Shown here in pieces: positions 27,187 to 36,299 of a stretch of 64,000 nucleotides of DNA (the stretch's first letter is position 1; the number at the start of each line of letters is the position of its first letter). The position numbers and the translations under genes were made by a program. Source of the DNA: Aliterella atlantica CENA595 (lineage in GTDB: Bacteria > Cyanobacteriota > Cyanobacteriia > Cyanobacteriales > Chroococcidiopsidaceae). Below the pieces are notes generated by a model. That model was given only the letters and a program-made list of their open reading frames with translations, had not been told where the DNA came from and did not search any database. Location: the NCBI RefSeq assembly GCF_000952155.1, contig NZ_JYON01000002.1, positions 1-64,000 of the forward strand. Reading direction: 5' to 3'.

Positions 27187-28067
27187 GTTTCTTCACCCCA
27201 CGTTCTTAGTTGCAGATATACCAATAATAGAGCGATCGCCAACAATATAGTAGCAGCGGCGGCGGCATAACCGAAGTCAAATTGCCCGAAAGCTTCTTGG
27301 TATATGTAATATACGAGCAAATTAGTAGAATTTAACGGTCCGCCGCCAGTAACTACATAAACTTGCTCGAAACTGCGTAAAGTAAAAATTGCTGTCGTAA
27401 TTGCTGCAAATACCAGTGTAGGACGCAAGCCTGGTAAGGTAATATGGCGAAACTGCTGCCAAGAGTTAGCACCGTCTAATTCTGCTGCTTCATAACGACT
27501 AGGCGGAATTGCTTGCAATCCTGCCAAAAATACCACCATATTAAAACCTAACTGTTTCCAGATACTTAATAAAATCAGTACAGGCATAGCCCAAATACTG
27601 CTACCTAGCCAGGAAATCGGTGCAATACCAAATAAATCTAGTAATTGATTGATAGGTCCTTCAGTTTGAAACAGCCAGCGAAAACCTAAACCCGCTGCAA
27701 CTAGCGATGTAATTGACGGCAAAAAATAAGCACTACGTAACAACCCTCTCAGGCTAAGAGAACGGTTTAACAGTACAGCAAGTCCTAAAGGAATGACTAA
27801 ACTAAGAATAACTGTGGCAACAGTAAAATAAATTGTATTGCCCAAAACTTGCCAAAAATCAGGGTTGAATAGCAAGCGCCAATAGTTGCGAAAACCTATC
27901 CACTCAACCCCAGTCGAGGTAAAACTACCAGCAGTAAAGCTGAGGTAAAACAGGTAAGCGATCGGGTAAAGCAGGAAGACACCTAGAAAGATAAATGCTG
28001 GAGTCAAAAAGATCCAAGCTGCGACTTCCTCATTATCCAGCCACATCTTACTATAGAGTTTTGCCAT
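27183..28067 (-). CDS. sugar ABC transporter permease (MalF/UgpA type)
   Basis: A 294-residue inner-membrane permease with six helices. The EAA-type coupling loop is YEAAELDGANSWQQFRHITL (residues ~193-212), near PGLRPTL. Such proteins form a heterodimer with a second permease and use a binding protein and a MalK-type ATPase. None of those is adjacent; a MalK-type ATPase lies at 61.5-62.6 kb. Its stop overlaps that of the convergent rhodopsin gene by 4 nt. Divergent from purN, 18 nt away. Confidence 0.9.
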   Translation of the reverse strand: MAKLYSKMWLDNEEVAAWIFLTPAFIFLGVFLLYPIAYLFYLSFTAGSFTSTGVEWIGFRNYWRLLFNPDFWQVLGNTIYFTVATVILSLVIPLGLAVLLNRSLSLRGLLRSAYFLPSITSLVAAGLGFRWLFQTEGPINQLLDLFGIAPISWLGSSIWAMPVLILLSIWKQLGFNMVVFLAGLQAIPPSRYEAAELDGANSWQQFRHITLPGLRPTLVFAAITTAIFTLRSFEQVYVVTGGGPLNSTNLLVYYIYQEAFGQFDFGYAAAAATILLAIALLLVYLQLRTWGEET

Positions 28068-28085
28068 GTATAGTCGTTTTCCTAT

Positions 28086-28733
28086 ATGACGCTGCCTTTA
28101 GATGATTCTACCCCTAGTCTAGTTTCTCCTAGTCTTGCACCGATCTCAACTCAAAACTCACCCTTAAAATTAGGAATTCTAGCTTCTGGTAGCGGTAGCA
28201 ATTTTGAGGCGATCGCTAAATCTATCGAAAATGGACAACTAAATGCTCAATTACAGGTATTAATTTACAACAATCCCCAAGCAAAAGTTGTAGAACGTGC
28301 TGCTAAATGGAATGTACCCGCAGTTCTATACAATCACCGCGATTTTAATAGCCGTGAAGAGTTAGACACGCAAATTATCCACTCGTTGCAGCAATATAGT
28401 GTCGATTGGGTAATTATGGCTGGTTGGATGCGAATAGTAACGCCAGTTTTGATCGATGCTTTTCCTGACAAAATCATCAATATTCACCCTAGCTTGTTGC
28501 CTAGTTTTCGGGGTGCAAAAGCAGTAGAACAAGCGTTAGCTGCGGGTGTGAAAATAACTGGTTGTACCGTTCATGTGGTGTGTGAAGAAGTAGACACGGG
28601 AAAGATTTTGCTGCAAGCTGCCGTACCAGTATTAGCAAACGATACAGTTGAAACATTGCACGATCGCATTCAAGTTCAAGAACACCGGATTTTGCCCCAA
28701 GCGATCGCTCTTGCGAGTGCAAATCTAGTTTAA
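28086..28733 (+). CDS. purN: phosphoribosylglycinamide formyltransferase
   Basis: Cytoplasmic enzyme of purine synthesis transferring formyl from 10-formyl-THF to GAR. The phosphate-binding GILASGSGSNFEAIAKSIEN is at residues ~30-50; catalytic Asn and His lie in INIHPSLLPSF and the catalytic Asp in VCEEVDTGKIL. The enzyme has an N-terminal extension of about 28 residues, rich in Ser and Pro, before the usual start; an internal start is not obvious, so the extension may be real. Confidence 0.95.
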   Translation: MTLPLDDSTPSLVSPSLAPISTQNSPLKLGILASGSGSNFEAIAKSIENGQLNAQLQVLIYNNPQAKVVERAAKWNVPAVLYNHRDFNSREELDTQIIHSLQQYSVDWVIMAGWMRIVTPVLIDAFPDKIINIHPSLLPSFRGAKAVEQALAAGVKITGCTVHVVCEEVDTGKILLQAAVPVLANDTVETLHDRIQVQEHRILPQAIALASANLV

Positions 28734-28767
28734 AGCTAAAATTAAAGCAAGTTATACGGGAAAACCA

Positions 28768-29487
28768 ATGGTAAAATTTGATGCCAAGCTCAACTTACCA
28801 AGTAGTGATGAACTGCCATGTTCGGACGATGCTCCTGTGGATAACGAAAATCAAAACTTTATTCCCAACTTTTTACTATTTTTATTAGAGTTTATTTGGG
28901 CAGAGCGTCAAGACTGGTTTTTTGCAGTTGATATGGGTTTATATCATACAACAGGCGTTAGTCCCTCCATTCCTGTAATACCTGACGGCTTTTTGAGTAT
29001 AGGAGTAGAACGCCGCAAGCCAGGGAATAAGTCCCGCAATAGTTATGTGATGTGGGAGGAAAACTATACCCCACCTATTTTTGTTATAGAAACTGTATCG
29101 CAGACTCCAGGCGGCGAATATACTACCAAAATGGCAATTTATGCCAAATTAGGAGTTTTATATTACGTAATTTACAACCCCTTCTTTTATCAGCGAGACA
29201 AACACCAGCCGTTTGAAGTTTACCTTTTAGTAGATGGGAAATATCAGTTGCAAAGTGGCGAACCATTTTGGATGAGCGAAATAGGGCTAGGAATTGGACG
29301 CGCTACAAGCTGGAGTGGTGGTTTAGAACGTGAAGTTTTGTATTGGTACGACGAACAAGGAAATAGATATCTTACTCCAGAAGAATTAGCACAGCAGGAA
29401 CGTCAAAGAGCAGATCTAGCCGAACAACAGCTACAAAATTTAGTTGCTAAGTTAAAAGCCCAAGGTATAGATACAGATAATTTATAA
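28768..29487 (+). CDS. Uma2 family (DUF820) putative nuclease
   Basis: A 239-residue member of the Uma2/DUF820 family, which has a PD-(D/E)XK nuclease fold and is multiplied in cyanobacteria. Motifs: FAVDMGLYHTTG, IPDGFLSIGVE (the PD of the active site), then PPIFVIETVSQTPGGEYTTK with the catalytic Glu and Lys. The C-terminus is a coiled coil (LAQQERQRADLAEQQLQNL). Cellular role unknown. It follows purN by 35 nt. Confidence 0.85.
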   Translation: MVKFDAKLNLPSSDELPCSDDAPVDNENQNFIPNFLLFLLEFIWAERQDWFFAVDMGLYHTTGVSPSIPVIPDGFLSIGVERRKPGNKSRNSYVMWEENYTPPIFVIETVSQTPGGEYTTKMAIYAKLGVLYYVIYNPFFYQRDKHQPFEVYLLVDGKYQLQSGEPFWMSEIGLGIGRATSWSGGLEREVLYWYDEQGNRYLTPEELAQQERQRADLAEQQLQNLVAKLKAQGIDTDNL

Positions 29488-29597
29488 CTTCTGCGCTAAA
29501 TTCTGCCCAAATATAAGCAGAATGTCATACCTGCTACTGAGGACGTAAGCCACTAAAAACTGGTGGACTATTAAGTAAGCGTTACCAATTCTAAGCA

Positions 29598-30713
29598 ATG
29601 ACAGACCAGGTTTTAATTCTTGGAGGTCGGGGGCGGATTGGCAGCAGTGTTGCCCAAGATATAGCTACCCATACACAAGCACAAATTACCATCACCAGTA
29701 GAAAACCTGCTGCGGGAATGGCTGTAAGCGACCAACTCGGACCTCAAGTTCAGTTTTTGGCTTTGGATTTGGCAGATGTTGGCAAGCTAGAAGATGCGAT
29801 CGCTCGTACCAATCTTGTCATCCATTGTGCAGGTCCTTTCCACTACCGCGATGCGAGTGTACTGCAACTATGTATCGAGCAAGGCGTAAATTATCTTGAT
29901 GTTAGCGATCACCCATCTTTTACGCGCAAAGCATTGGCGTATAGTTCCCAAGCCCAAAGTGCAGGCGTGACGGCAATTGTAAATACAGGGATTTTTCCTG
30001 GTATTTCCAATAGTATGGTGCGCCAAGGCGTAGAACAACTAGACGAGCCAGAACGTATCCACCTCAGCTATTTGGTATCGGGTTCTGGTGGTGCGGGTTT
30101 AACGGTGATGCGGACGACATTTTTAGGCTTGCAACACCCTTTTGAGGCTTTAATTGATGGCAAATGGCAAAAGATCGAGCCGTATAGCGATCGCGAAGTC
30201 ATCCAGTTTCCTCCACCATACGGTCGTGCGGGCGTTTACTGGTTTGATATGCCAGAAGCTTTTACCCTCCCCGATACTTTCCCAGTCAAGACAGTAATTA
30301 CTAAATTTGGTTCTGTTCCCGACTTTTACAATCATTTAACTTGGATTGCCGCTCATTGGTTTCCCAAACGGTTGATACAAAACCGCAATAGTGTGGAATT
30401 TTTAGCGCGTGTCAGCCACTTGATGACCGATGTAACCAATCCTTTTAGCGGCATTGGGGTAGCAATACGTTCGGAAGTTACAGGGCGCAAACAAGGGCAA
30501 AAAGCTGGCTTTTGCTCGACCTTAGTACATGACAATACAGCGATCGCATCTGGCTGCGGTACTGGTAGTATTGCTCAATTGTTGTTAGAAGGTAAGTTTA
30601 AAAAACCTGGCGTTTGGGCGCAAGAGCAAGCATTACCTACCGATTTATTCGAGCAAACTTTAATCAGTCGCGGCATAACTCTGCATCAAGAATGGCTCGA
30701 ACAACAAGACTAA
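29598..30713 (+). CDS. saccharopine dehydrogenase family NAD(P)-binding protein
   Basis: A 371-residue Rossmann-fold protein. The dinucleotide-binding loop is VLILGGRGRIGSSVAQDI (residues ~5-22), followed by IVHCAGPFH-type features (LVIHCAGPFHYRD) and the family's NTGIFPGISNSMVRQG segment. Such proteins are oxidoreductases of unsettled specificity, often in carotenoid, amino-acid or lipid pathways. True saccharopine dehydrogenase is unlikely in a cyanobacterium. Alone on the strand, with a short gap on each side. Confidence 0.82.
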   Translation: MTDQVLILGGRGRIGSSVAQDIATHTQAQITITSRKPAAGMAVSDQLGPQVQFLALDLADVGKLEDAIARTNLVIHCAGPFHYRDASVLQLCIEQGVNYLDVSDHPSFTRKALAYSSQAQSAGVTAIVNTGIFPGISNSMVRQGVEQLDEPERIHLSYLVSGSGGAGLTVMRTTFLGLQHPFEALIDGKWQKIEPYSDREVIQFPPPYGRAGVYWFDMPEAFTLPDTFPVKTVITKFGSVPDFYNHLTWIAAHWFPKRLIQNRNSVEFLARVSHLMTDVTNPFSGIGVAIRSEVTGRKQGQKAGFCSTLVHDNTAIASGCGTGSIAQLLLEGKFKKPGVWAQEQALPTDLFEQTLISRGITLHQEWLEQQD

Positions 30714-30790
30714 TATATCCTGCGGCAGAAGGCACAGATATAGCTGTAAAAGTAGGATTCCTCTGGTACTGTTAATTGAGATACATATTT

Positions 30791-31147
30791 ATGCCCAGAA
30801 ATTTATTTAGTTTAGGACAAACATTTACTCGCAAAGTTATGGCTTTAGGGTTGATGCTGTTGCTTGTTTTATCTGGCTTATTTGTAGTTGCAGATCCTAG
30901 TTTTGCAGTAACTTCTTCTAGAGATAAGCTTAAGAGCGAAGACAAGATCGATCGCGCTTATCAATATAGGGTAGGTACGGGTGTTTTAGAAGAGGAAAAA
31001 CAAGATTCACCCAGTGCTAACCAAATTTTTAAGCCTGAAGACAAAGCAAATTTGAAAAGCGTAAAAGAGTCTCAAGCTACTGACTCTGAAAAAAGTTTAG
31101 TAGAGCAAGGTAAAGAGTTGCTAGAAAAAGTAACGGGTAATAAATAA
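30791..31147 (+). CDS. small exported protein, unknown
   Basis: Unrecognised 118-residue protein (start MPRNLFSLG). Signal peptide or anchor: [20 protein letters not shown], with cleavage near DPSFA-V, a form common for thylakoid-lumen proteins of cyanobacteria. The mature part is highly charged and helical (SSRDKLKSEDKIDRAYQYR, SLVEQGKELLEKVTGNK). Function unknown. An upstream ATG at 30776 is less likely because MPRNLF better suits a signal peptide start. Confidence 0.6.
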   Translation: MPRNLFSLGQTFTRKVMALGLMLLLVLSGLFVVADPSFAVTSSRDKLKSEDKIDRAYQYRVGTGVLEEEKQDSPSANQIFKPEDKANLKSVKESQATDSEKSLVEQGKELLEKVTGNK

Positions 31148-31165
31148 GCCTTGGTGGTGTAGTAT

Positions 31166-31216
31166 GGGGCGAATTCTATTCGCGCCTCCATAGACAAAGT
31201 CCGCCTACGCGGACTT
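31166..31216. repeat. palindromic dispersed repeat, two hairpins
   Basis: Two inverted repeats in series: GGCGAA...TTCGCGCC and then AAGTCCGC (31197-31204), loop CTAC, GCGGACTT (31209-31216), followed by ATAAAATTTTT. The second hairpin can act as a terminator for the preceding gene. The words AAGTCCGC-CTAC-GCGGACTT are familiar as a repeat in cyanobacterial intergenic regions. Confidence 0.6.
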
Positions 31217-31298
31217 ATAAAATTTTTCCACAAGTTAATATATTTTCATTTTCCTCACCTGTAGCAAAGAAAACCAGGCTTTCATCTGCGTTTATCCG

Positions 31299-31349
31299 CA
31301 CGGCAGGTGCTACAAGTCGGCAAAGCTGCTTTGAGCGTACTGCCTCGTG
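31299..31349. repeat. possible small dispersed repeat
   Basis: A block bounded by CACGGCAG (31299-31306) and an imperfect inverse CTGCCTCGTG (31340-31349), placed within an otherwise CTGCGTTTATCCGC...ATCTGCGTT context. The ends suggest an inserted palindromic element. Copies elsewhere cannot be tested here. Confidence 0.3.
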
Positions 31350-31425
31350 TATCTGCGTTCGCTACCTTCTTGTAGTCTTTGCCACTTGCCTGTACTAATA
31401 AGATAGAGCAGGAGAGATATTCAAG

Positions 31426-32760
31426 ATGAAACCTAAAATTATTGTCCTAGACGACGATCCTACAGGTTCCCAAACTGTGCATAGCTGTTTGCTGCTAACT
31501 CTGTGGGATGTAGATACTCTCCGGCTAGGTTTGCAAGATGAATCGCCAATATTTTTTATTTTGACAAATACGCGATCGCTTACTCCCGCGCAGGCTACAA
31601 AAGTTACTAGAGAAGTTTGCCACAATCTAAAAGCAGCTATAGCTGCAGAAAACATCCAAGATTTTTTAATCGTCAGTCGTTCCGACTCTACTTTGCGCGG
31701 ACATTATCCCATCGAAACAGACGTAATTGCCCAAGAGTTAGGACCTTTTGACGCTCATTTTCTGGTTCCAGCTTTCTTTGAAGGCGGACGATTTACTCGT
31801 GATAGCATCCATTATTTAATTGTGGATGGCGTACCTACACCAGTCCACGAGACAGAATTTGCCCGCGATTCAGTGTTTAGTTACAGTCATAGCTACTTAC
31901 CCGACTATGTAGCCGAAAAGACTCAAGGACGCATTGCGGCTAATGATGTGGAAAGATTTTTATTAGCAGATATTCGTGGCGGGAATGCTACTTTAGATCG
32001 TTTGCTAGCGCTGTCAGGGAATAAATGCGTCGCTGTTGATGGCGAAAATCAAGAGGATTTGAATCGCTTTGCTCAAGATATTCTCACCGCAGCTAGTAGA
32101 GGAAAACGCTTTTTGTTTCGCAGCGCTGCTAGTATTTTAACTGCTTTAGCAGCTTTACCGCCCCAACCTATAGCAGCCGCAGAAATGTCTCAATACGTGC
32201 GCGGTGGTAAACCAGGGGCGTTTATTGTCGGTTCTCACGTCAAAAAAACTACCGAACAGTTGCAACAATTGCTGCAAGCGCCTGGTATAGTCGGCATTGA
32301 GGTAGATGTTGCCCAATTACTTGATGATTCTATCCAACCGCCTTCTTTACTAACGCAAATTCTCGAACAAATACAGCAAGTAATAAAAGCTGGTAGAACT
32401 CCTGTAGTTTATACCAGCCGCCAAGAATTAGTATTTGCAGATGTGCAAGCGCGGTTGCAGTTTGGCGCAGATGTTTCAGCTTTGCTGATGGATATCGTGC
32501 GCGGTTTGCCTCCTGAGTTGGGATATTTAGTCAGTAAAGGTGGTATTACCTCCAATGATGTCCTGAGTACAGGACTAGCTTTGACTTCAGCGCGGTTGTT
32601 AGGGCAAATTCTAGCTGGTTGCTCGATGGTTCGCACTCCCGCCGACCATCCGCGTTTTCCCAATTTACCTGTAGTATTATTTCCAGGAAATGTAGGCGAT
32701 GCTGAGGCTTTGGTAACGGTTTACAATCGCCTCAGCAGCAATCGTGAGTTAGACAAGTAG
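31426..32760 (+). CDS. four-carbon acid sugar kinase family (DUF1537)
   Basis: A 444-residue protein of the DUF1537/OtnK family, ATP-dependent kinases of four-carbon sugar acids such as D-threonate or erythronate. N-terminal substrate domain: KIIVLDDDPTGSQTVHSC and SRSDSTLRGHYPIE (the conserved acid-sugar binding RSDST..GH). C-terminal nucleotide domain: VSKGGITSNDVLS and VVLFPGNVGDAEALV. The usual partner dehydrogenase is not next to it, so the substrate is uncertain. Confidence 0.88.
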   Translation: MKPKIIVLDDDPTGSQTVHSCLLLTLWDVDTLRLGLQDESPIFFILTNTRSLTPAQATKVTREVCHNLKAAIAAENIQDFLIVSRSDSTLRGHYPIETDVIAQELGPFDAHFLVPAFFEGGRFTRDSIHYLIVDGVPTPVHETEFARDSVFSYSHSYLPDYVAEKTQGRIAANDVERFLLADIRGGNATLDRLLALSGNKCVAVDGENQEDLNRFAQDILTAASRGKRFLFRSAASILTALAALPPQPIAAAEMSQYVRGGKPGAFIVGSHVKKTTEQLQQLLQAPGIVGIEVDVAQLLDDSIQPPSLLTQILEQIQQVIKAGRTPVVYTSRQELVFADVQARLQFGADVSALLMDIVRGLPPELGYLVSKGGITSNDVLSTGLALTSARLLGQILAGCSMVRTPADHPRFPNLPVVLFPGNVGDAEALVTVYNRLSSNRELDK

Positions 32761-32772
32761 CTCAATTATCTG

Positions 32773-34077
32773 CTACTTGAACGATTGATTGGGCGATGAT
32801 GACGCAAACGAGTTAGTCGATAAAGCCGCGATCGCTCTAGCGTACTGCGGATCGTTGGGAGTTGCGACCAATGCGGGGTTAGAACTTAATGTCTGTGCTT
32901 GTGCTTCTGTTAAATCGAGTTTGATGTTGGGTGTAATTCCCTTGTGGCTAATGTCAGTACCTTTGGGGGTGTAGTAGTGAGCAATTGTCACTGCTAAACC
33001 AGAACCGTCAGAAAGTGAATGTACCGACTGTACTAAAGCTTTGCCAAAAGTTTGACTGCCAACAATTACGGCTCGATTGTTGTCTTGCAACGCCCCAGCT
33101 AAAATCTCGCTGGCACTAGCTGAATTGCCATCTACCAATACAGCTAAAGGACGATTAGTTAAAGATGTGCGATTGGCAATAGATTGGTCGCTAGCACCTG
33201 CTCGATCTACTGTCTTGACAATAGCACCGTTTTCCATCCACATCCGCGCAATCTCAATACTTGCCTGCAATAATCCGCCTGGATTACCACGCAAATCTAG
33301 CACGTACGCATCAACTTGTTGGCGATTTAAGTCTTGAATTGCTCTTTGCATTTGCTCGGCAGCATGAGAACTAAATTCTCTTAAGCTAATATAGCCAACC
33401 CGCCTTTTGCCTTCTTGCTTGAGAGTGTATCGAACTGTTGGCACTTCAATTGTGGCGCGTGTCAACCTCAAGTCAGTAGTTTTGCCCGAACGTCCAATTC
33501 TTAAAGTAATTAACGTTCCAGCCTTACCGCGAATCAGACTAGATGCTTGTTGTACGTCTAGCCCTCTAGTTGGTTTGCCATTGATAGCTAAAATCTCATC
33601 ACCAGCTTTAATTCCAGCAGCCAGCGCCGGAGAATTGGCGATCGCTTCTACAACAGTAAGTTTATTGGTTTTTTCGTTGAGTTCCAAACGAATTCCTACA
33701 CCAGAGAGTTCACCTGATGTTTGATCTGTAAGCGCTTCAAACTGTTTGGGATCGAGAAAGCGCGTATAGGGATCGTTCAGCTTTTCTAAAGCTTGTTTGA
33801 CTGCTGTATAAGCTTGTTCTTTTGACGTGTAGTTTCGGCTCAATAAGTCTTGTCTAACTGTTTGCCAGTTAATTTTGTTGAACGTGCCGTCTACGTACTC
33901 TGTGTTTACGAGTTGCCAGACTTCATCGACTAAAATTTTCGGGCTATTGTCTTGTAATGAAGTGCGAATGGAGCGACTGGAAACTGGAGCATATACGGAC
34001 AAAGTAGCAGTAGTAGCGATCGCTCCACTAACTAGGGCAATTTGGAATGGTGAGAAGCGTCTTGAGGATTGCAGCAT
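32773..34077 (-). CDS. S41 carboxyl-terminal processing protease
   Basis: A CtpA/B/C-family serine protease of 434 residues acting outside the cytoplasmic membrane. Signal segment: IALVSGAIATTATLSVYA. A PDZ domain (SGVGIRLELNEKTNKLTVVE to the IRGKAGTLITLRI stretch, residues ~120-200) selects C-termini. The catalytic Ser-Lys dyad is Ser321 in GNSASASEI and Lys346 in QTFGKALVQ, 25 residues apart as expected. CtpA of cyanobacteria matures the D1 protein; which of CtpA, CtpB or CtpC this is cannot be settled here. Convergent with the DUF1537 gene. Confidence 0.93.
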   Translation of the reverse strand: MLQSSRRFSPFQIALVSGAIATTATLSVYAPVSSRSIRTSLQDNSPKILVDEVWQLVNTEYVDGTFNKINWQTVRQDLLSRNYTSKEQAYTAVKQALEKLNDPYTRFLDPKQFEALTDQTSGELSGVGIRLELNEKTNKLTVVEAIANSPALAAGIKAGDEILAINGKPTRGLDVQQASSLIRGKAGTLITLRIGRSGKTTDLRLTRATIEVPTVRYTLKQEGKRRVGYISLREFSSHAAEQMQRAIQDLNRQQVDAYVLDLRGNPGGLLQASIEIARMWMENGAIVKTVDRAGASDQSIANRTSLTNRPLAVLVDGNSASASEILAGALQDNNRAVIVGSQTFGKALVQSVHSLSDGSGLAVTIAHYYTPKGTDISHKGITPNIKLDLTEAQAQTLSSNPALVATPNDPQYARAIAALSTNSFASSSPNQSFK

Positions 34078-34655
34078 TGAGATTGGCTTTTGGAAGGATT
34101 GGTTAAAAGCTAATTCACTCAGGCATAACTACCACTTTAAAAATGTGGTAGTAATTGGATCGAATATACACCCGACTAACGGTTTTGTGGGGGTAAACAG
34201 AGTTTACGCTCTATTTTAACCGCGAAATCTCTATTACTATAATCTCGCTTTTTGTCTGAGAAATTGTATTTCATGGCAGTTTTTTGTCCTCTCTAGTCCT
34301 ACACAACTATCTGTCTCTACTACTGCATCTAGGTTTGATGCCTTAACTGCAGCTATCGCACACTATGTTGGCTCAACTGTCAAGAGCGCAACGGTAGAAT
34401 TCACTATTAATATTTTTACAAAACTTAATATCGAGACAAGATTTAAGGTTTCTTTTGCAGCAAGCGATCGCTCATGTTAGAAGTTTTTCCAGCGCTACCT
34501 GGAAAAAGGATAGTGTGAGGTGAAGGTGTAAAGTAAAACATATTCTACTGGCGATCGCGCAACAATAAGCTCGTTAACTAAAAAGAGCAGTAATTTAAGC
34601 AGTTTGCCCATGAGCAACATCTACAATTCTGGCTTCTAAAGCTTAACAAAACAAT
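34078..34655. other. long intergenic region with a hairpin
   Basis: No gene found in 578 nt. A hairpin CTACCAC (34129-34135) with GTGGTAG (34145-34151) lies 52 nt upstream of the protease start and might be regulatory for it. HIP1-like words occur near 34465 and 34550. The region probably holds the promoters of both flanking divergent genes. Confidence 0.5.
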
Positions 34656-36260
34656 ATGCCACGTACTTTACTGTTTCAAAAACTGATCTATGCGCTGCAG
34701 CAAGCGCGCCGGGAAAACCTCAAAGCGGAAGGCAAACCCCTACCACTGACAAAAGAGCAGTATAAATGGACGCGACGGCGCTTGCTCCGCTACGCAACCT
34801 TAGCTGGAGGTGCTGCTGTTGCTACCAGTACATTATCTCGTGCCGCAGGAGCGCAAAATAAAAGTCGTCAGCCTACTATTGCGATCGTCGGTGGCGGGAT
34901 TGCTGGACTTAATGCTGCATACCAACTGAAAAAAGCTGGGATAAAAGCAACCGTTTATGAAGCTAGCGGGCGATTGGGAGGACGCATCCAGTCATTTACA
35001 GGAGTTGTTGGTACGGGTTTAGTGACAGATTTGGGCGGTTCGCTGATTAATAGCGAACATGAAGATATACTTACCCTAGCTAGAGAATTTGGGCTGAAAT
35101 TATTCGATCGCAATCAAGATGCAGAGCGATCGCCATTTCCTGCAGTGGGATACTTTTTTGATGGTAAGATTCGCTCTGAAGGCGAAATTGCCAATTTACT
35201 GCGATCGCTTGCCCAACAAATTAGTCAAGATGCCGCTCTAATAGACGAAGATTTCGAGCGTTTTGCACCCAAGTTCGATCGCCTATCGGTTGCTCAGTAT
35301 CTAGACAAGCACGCTGACAAAATTCCCGAACCCTATATTCGCGAATTGATTGAAGCCTCGATTCGTACCGAATACGGTGTTGAAGCAAAAGATTCTTCCT
35401 TGTTGCAACTGCTATTTAACTTGCCTACTGTCGATGGACAACAAGTAGAAGTTTTAGGGAATAGCGATGAAGCATTCGTGTTCCAGGAGGGTAGTGGCAA
35501 GATTATCGACCAATTAGCATCAACTCTTAGCGATCGCATTTACACTGCAAAGAAACTTACCAAGATTCAATCGCAATCTAGAGGCTTTTGCTTAACCTTT
35601 AACAACAATTATGAAGTCAATGCAGATTACGTAATTATTGCCATTCCTTTCCAGGTTCTCCGCAATGTGGATTTGCAAGTAAACTTAAAGCCAAAATTCA
35701 GACGTTTTATCAATGAAGTCAATCTTGGCTCGAATGAAAAGCTTATATCAGGTTTTGATAAGAAAATCTGGCGACAAGCAACAGGGTTTGTTGCAGAAAT
35801 TTGGACAGATCTAGAATTTTCTGAAGCTTGGGACGAAACCCAAAGGCAAACAGATAGAACCGATGGTGCGCTGACATTCTTATGCGGTGGCGATCGAGTC
35901 AAAGCCATTAGGTCAAGGAGTCCTCAATCTGTAGGCAAGGAGTTTGTTAACCAATTTGATAGCATTATCCCAGGAGCAAAAAACGCCGCTAATAATAAAT
36001 TTCTACTGACACAATGGTACAAAGATCCCTTTATCAAGGGGGCATACACTAATTTCAAACCAGGACAGCTTACAGAATTTGGAGAATTTCTGTATATTGA
36101 ATCAGACGACCCTCAAGAGCGCCAAGATGTCAATGTAGGTAATTTGGTGTTTGCTGGCGAACATTTGAGCGATGAATTCTATGGATTCATGAATGGTGCT
36201 GCACAAACTGGTCGGCTAGCGGCTGAATTAGTAGTCAGGAAGATTAGCGCAAAAGTATAG
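34656..36260 (+). CDS. flavin-containing amine oxidase
   Basis: A 534-residue FAD-dependent amine oxidase. The dinucleotide-binding motif is IAIVGGGIAGLNAAYQLKKA (residues ~75-95), followed by YEASGRLGGRIQSF, and the C-terminal FAD motif is VGNLVFAGEHLSDEFYGFMN. Amino acid or polyamine substrates are possible. An N-terminal extension includes an RRRLLRYATLAGGAAVATS stretch that resembles a twin-arginine signal, though it sits 35-55 residues in. Alone on its strand between the protease and the GH13 gene. Confidence 0.88.
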   Translation: MPRTLLFQKLIYALQQARRENLKAEGKPLPLTKEQYKWTRRRLLRYATLAGGAAVATSTLSRAAGAQNKSRQPTIAIVGGGIAGLNAAYQLKKAGIKATVYEASGRLGGRIQSFTGVVGTGLVTDLGGSLINSEHEDILTLAREFGLKLFDRNQDAERSPFPAVGYFFDGKIRSEGEIANLLRSLAQQISQDAALIDEDFERFAPKFDRLSVAQYLDKHADKIPEPYIRELIEASIRTEYGVEAKDSSLLQLLFNLPTVDGQQVEVLGNSDEAFVFQEGSGKIIDQLASTLSDRIYTAKKLTKIQSQSRGFCLTFNNNYEVNADYVIIAIPFQVLRNVDLQVNLKPKFRRFINEVNLGSNEKLISGFDKKIWRQATGFVAEIWTDLEFSEAWDETQRQTDRTDGALTFLCGGDRVKAIRSRSPQSVGKEFVNQFDSIIPGAKNAANNKFLLTQWYKDPFIKGAYTNFKPGQLTEFGEFLYIESDDPQERQDVNVGNLVFAGEHLSDEFYGFMNGAAQTGRLAAELVVRKISAKV

Positions 36261-36299
36261 GATAGAGCGATCGCTATATTGAGAAGCGATCGCCGCAAG

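Noticed and set aside
33077..34219. Plus-strand frames opposite the S41 protease
   Set aside because: They are antisense to a well-conserved protease and show no family pattern.
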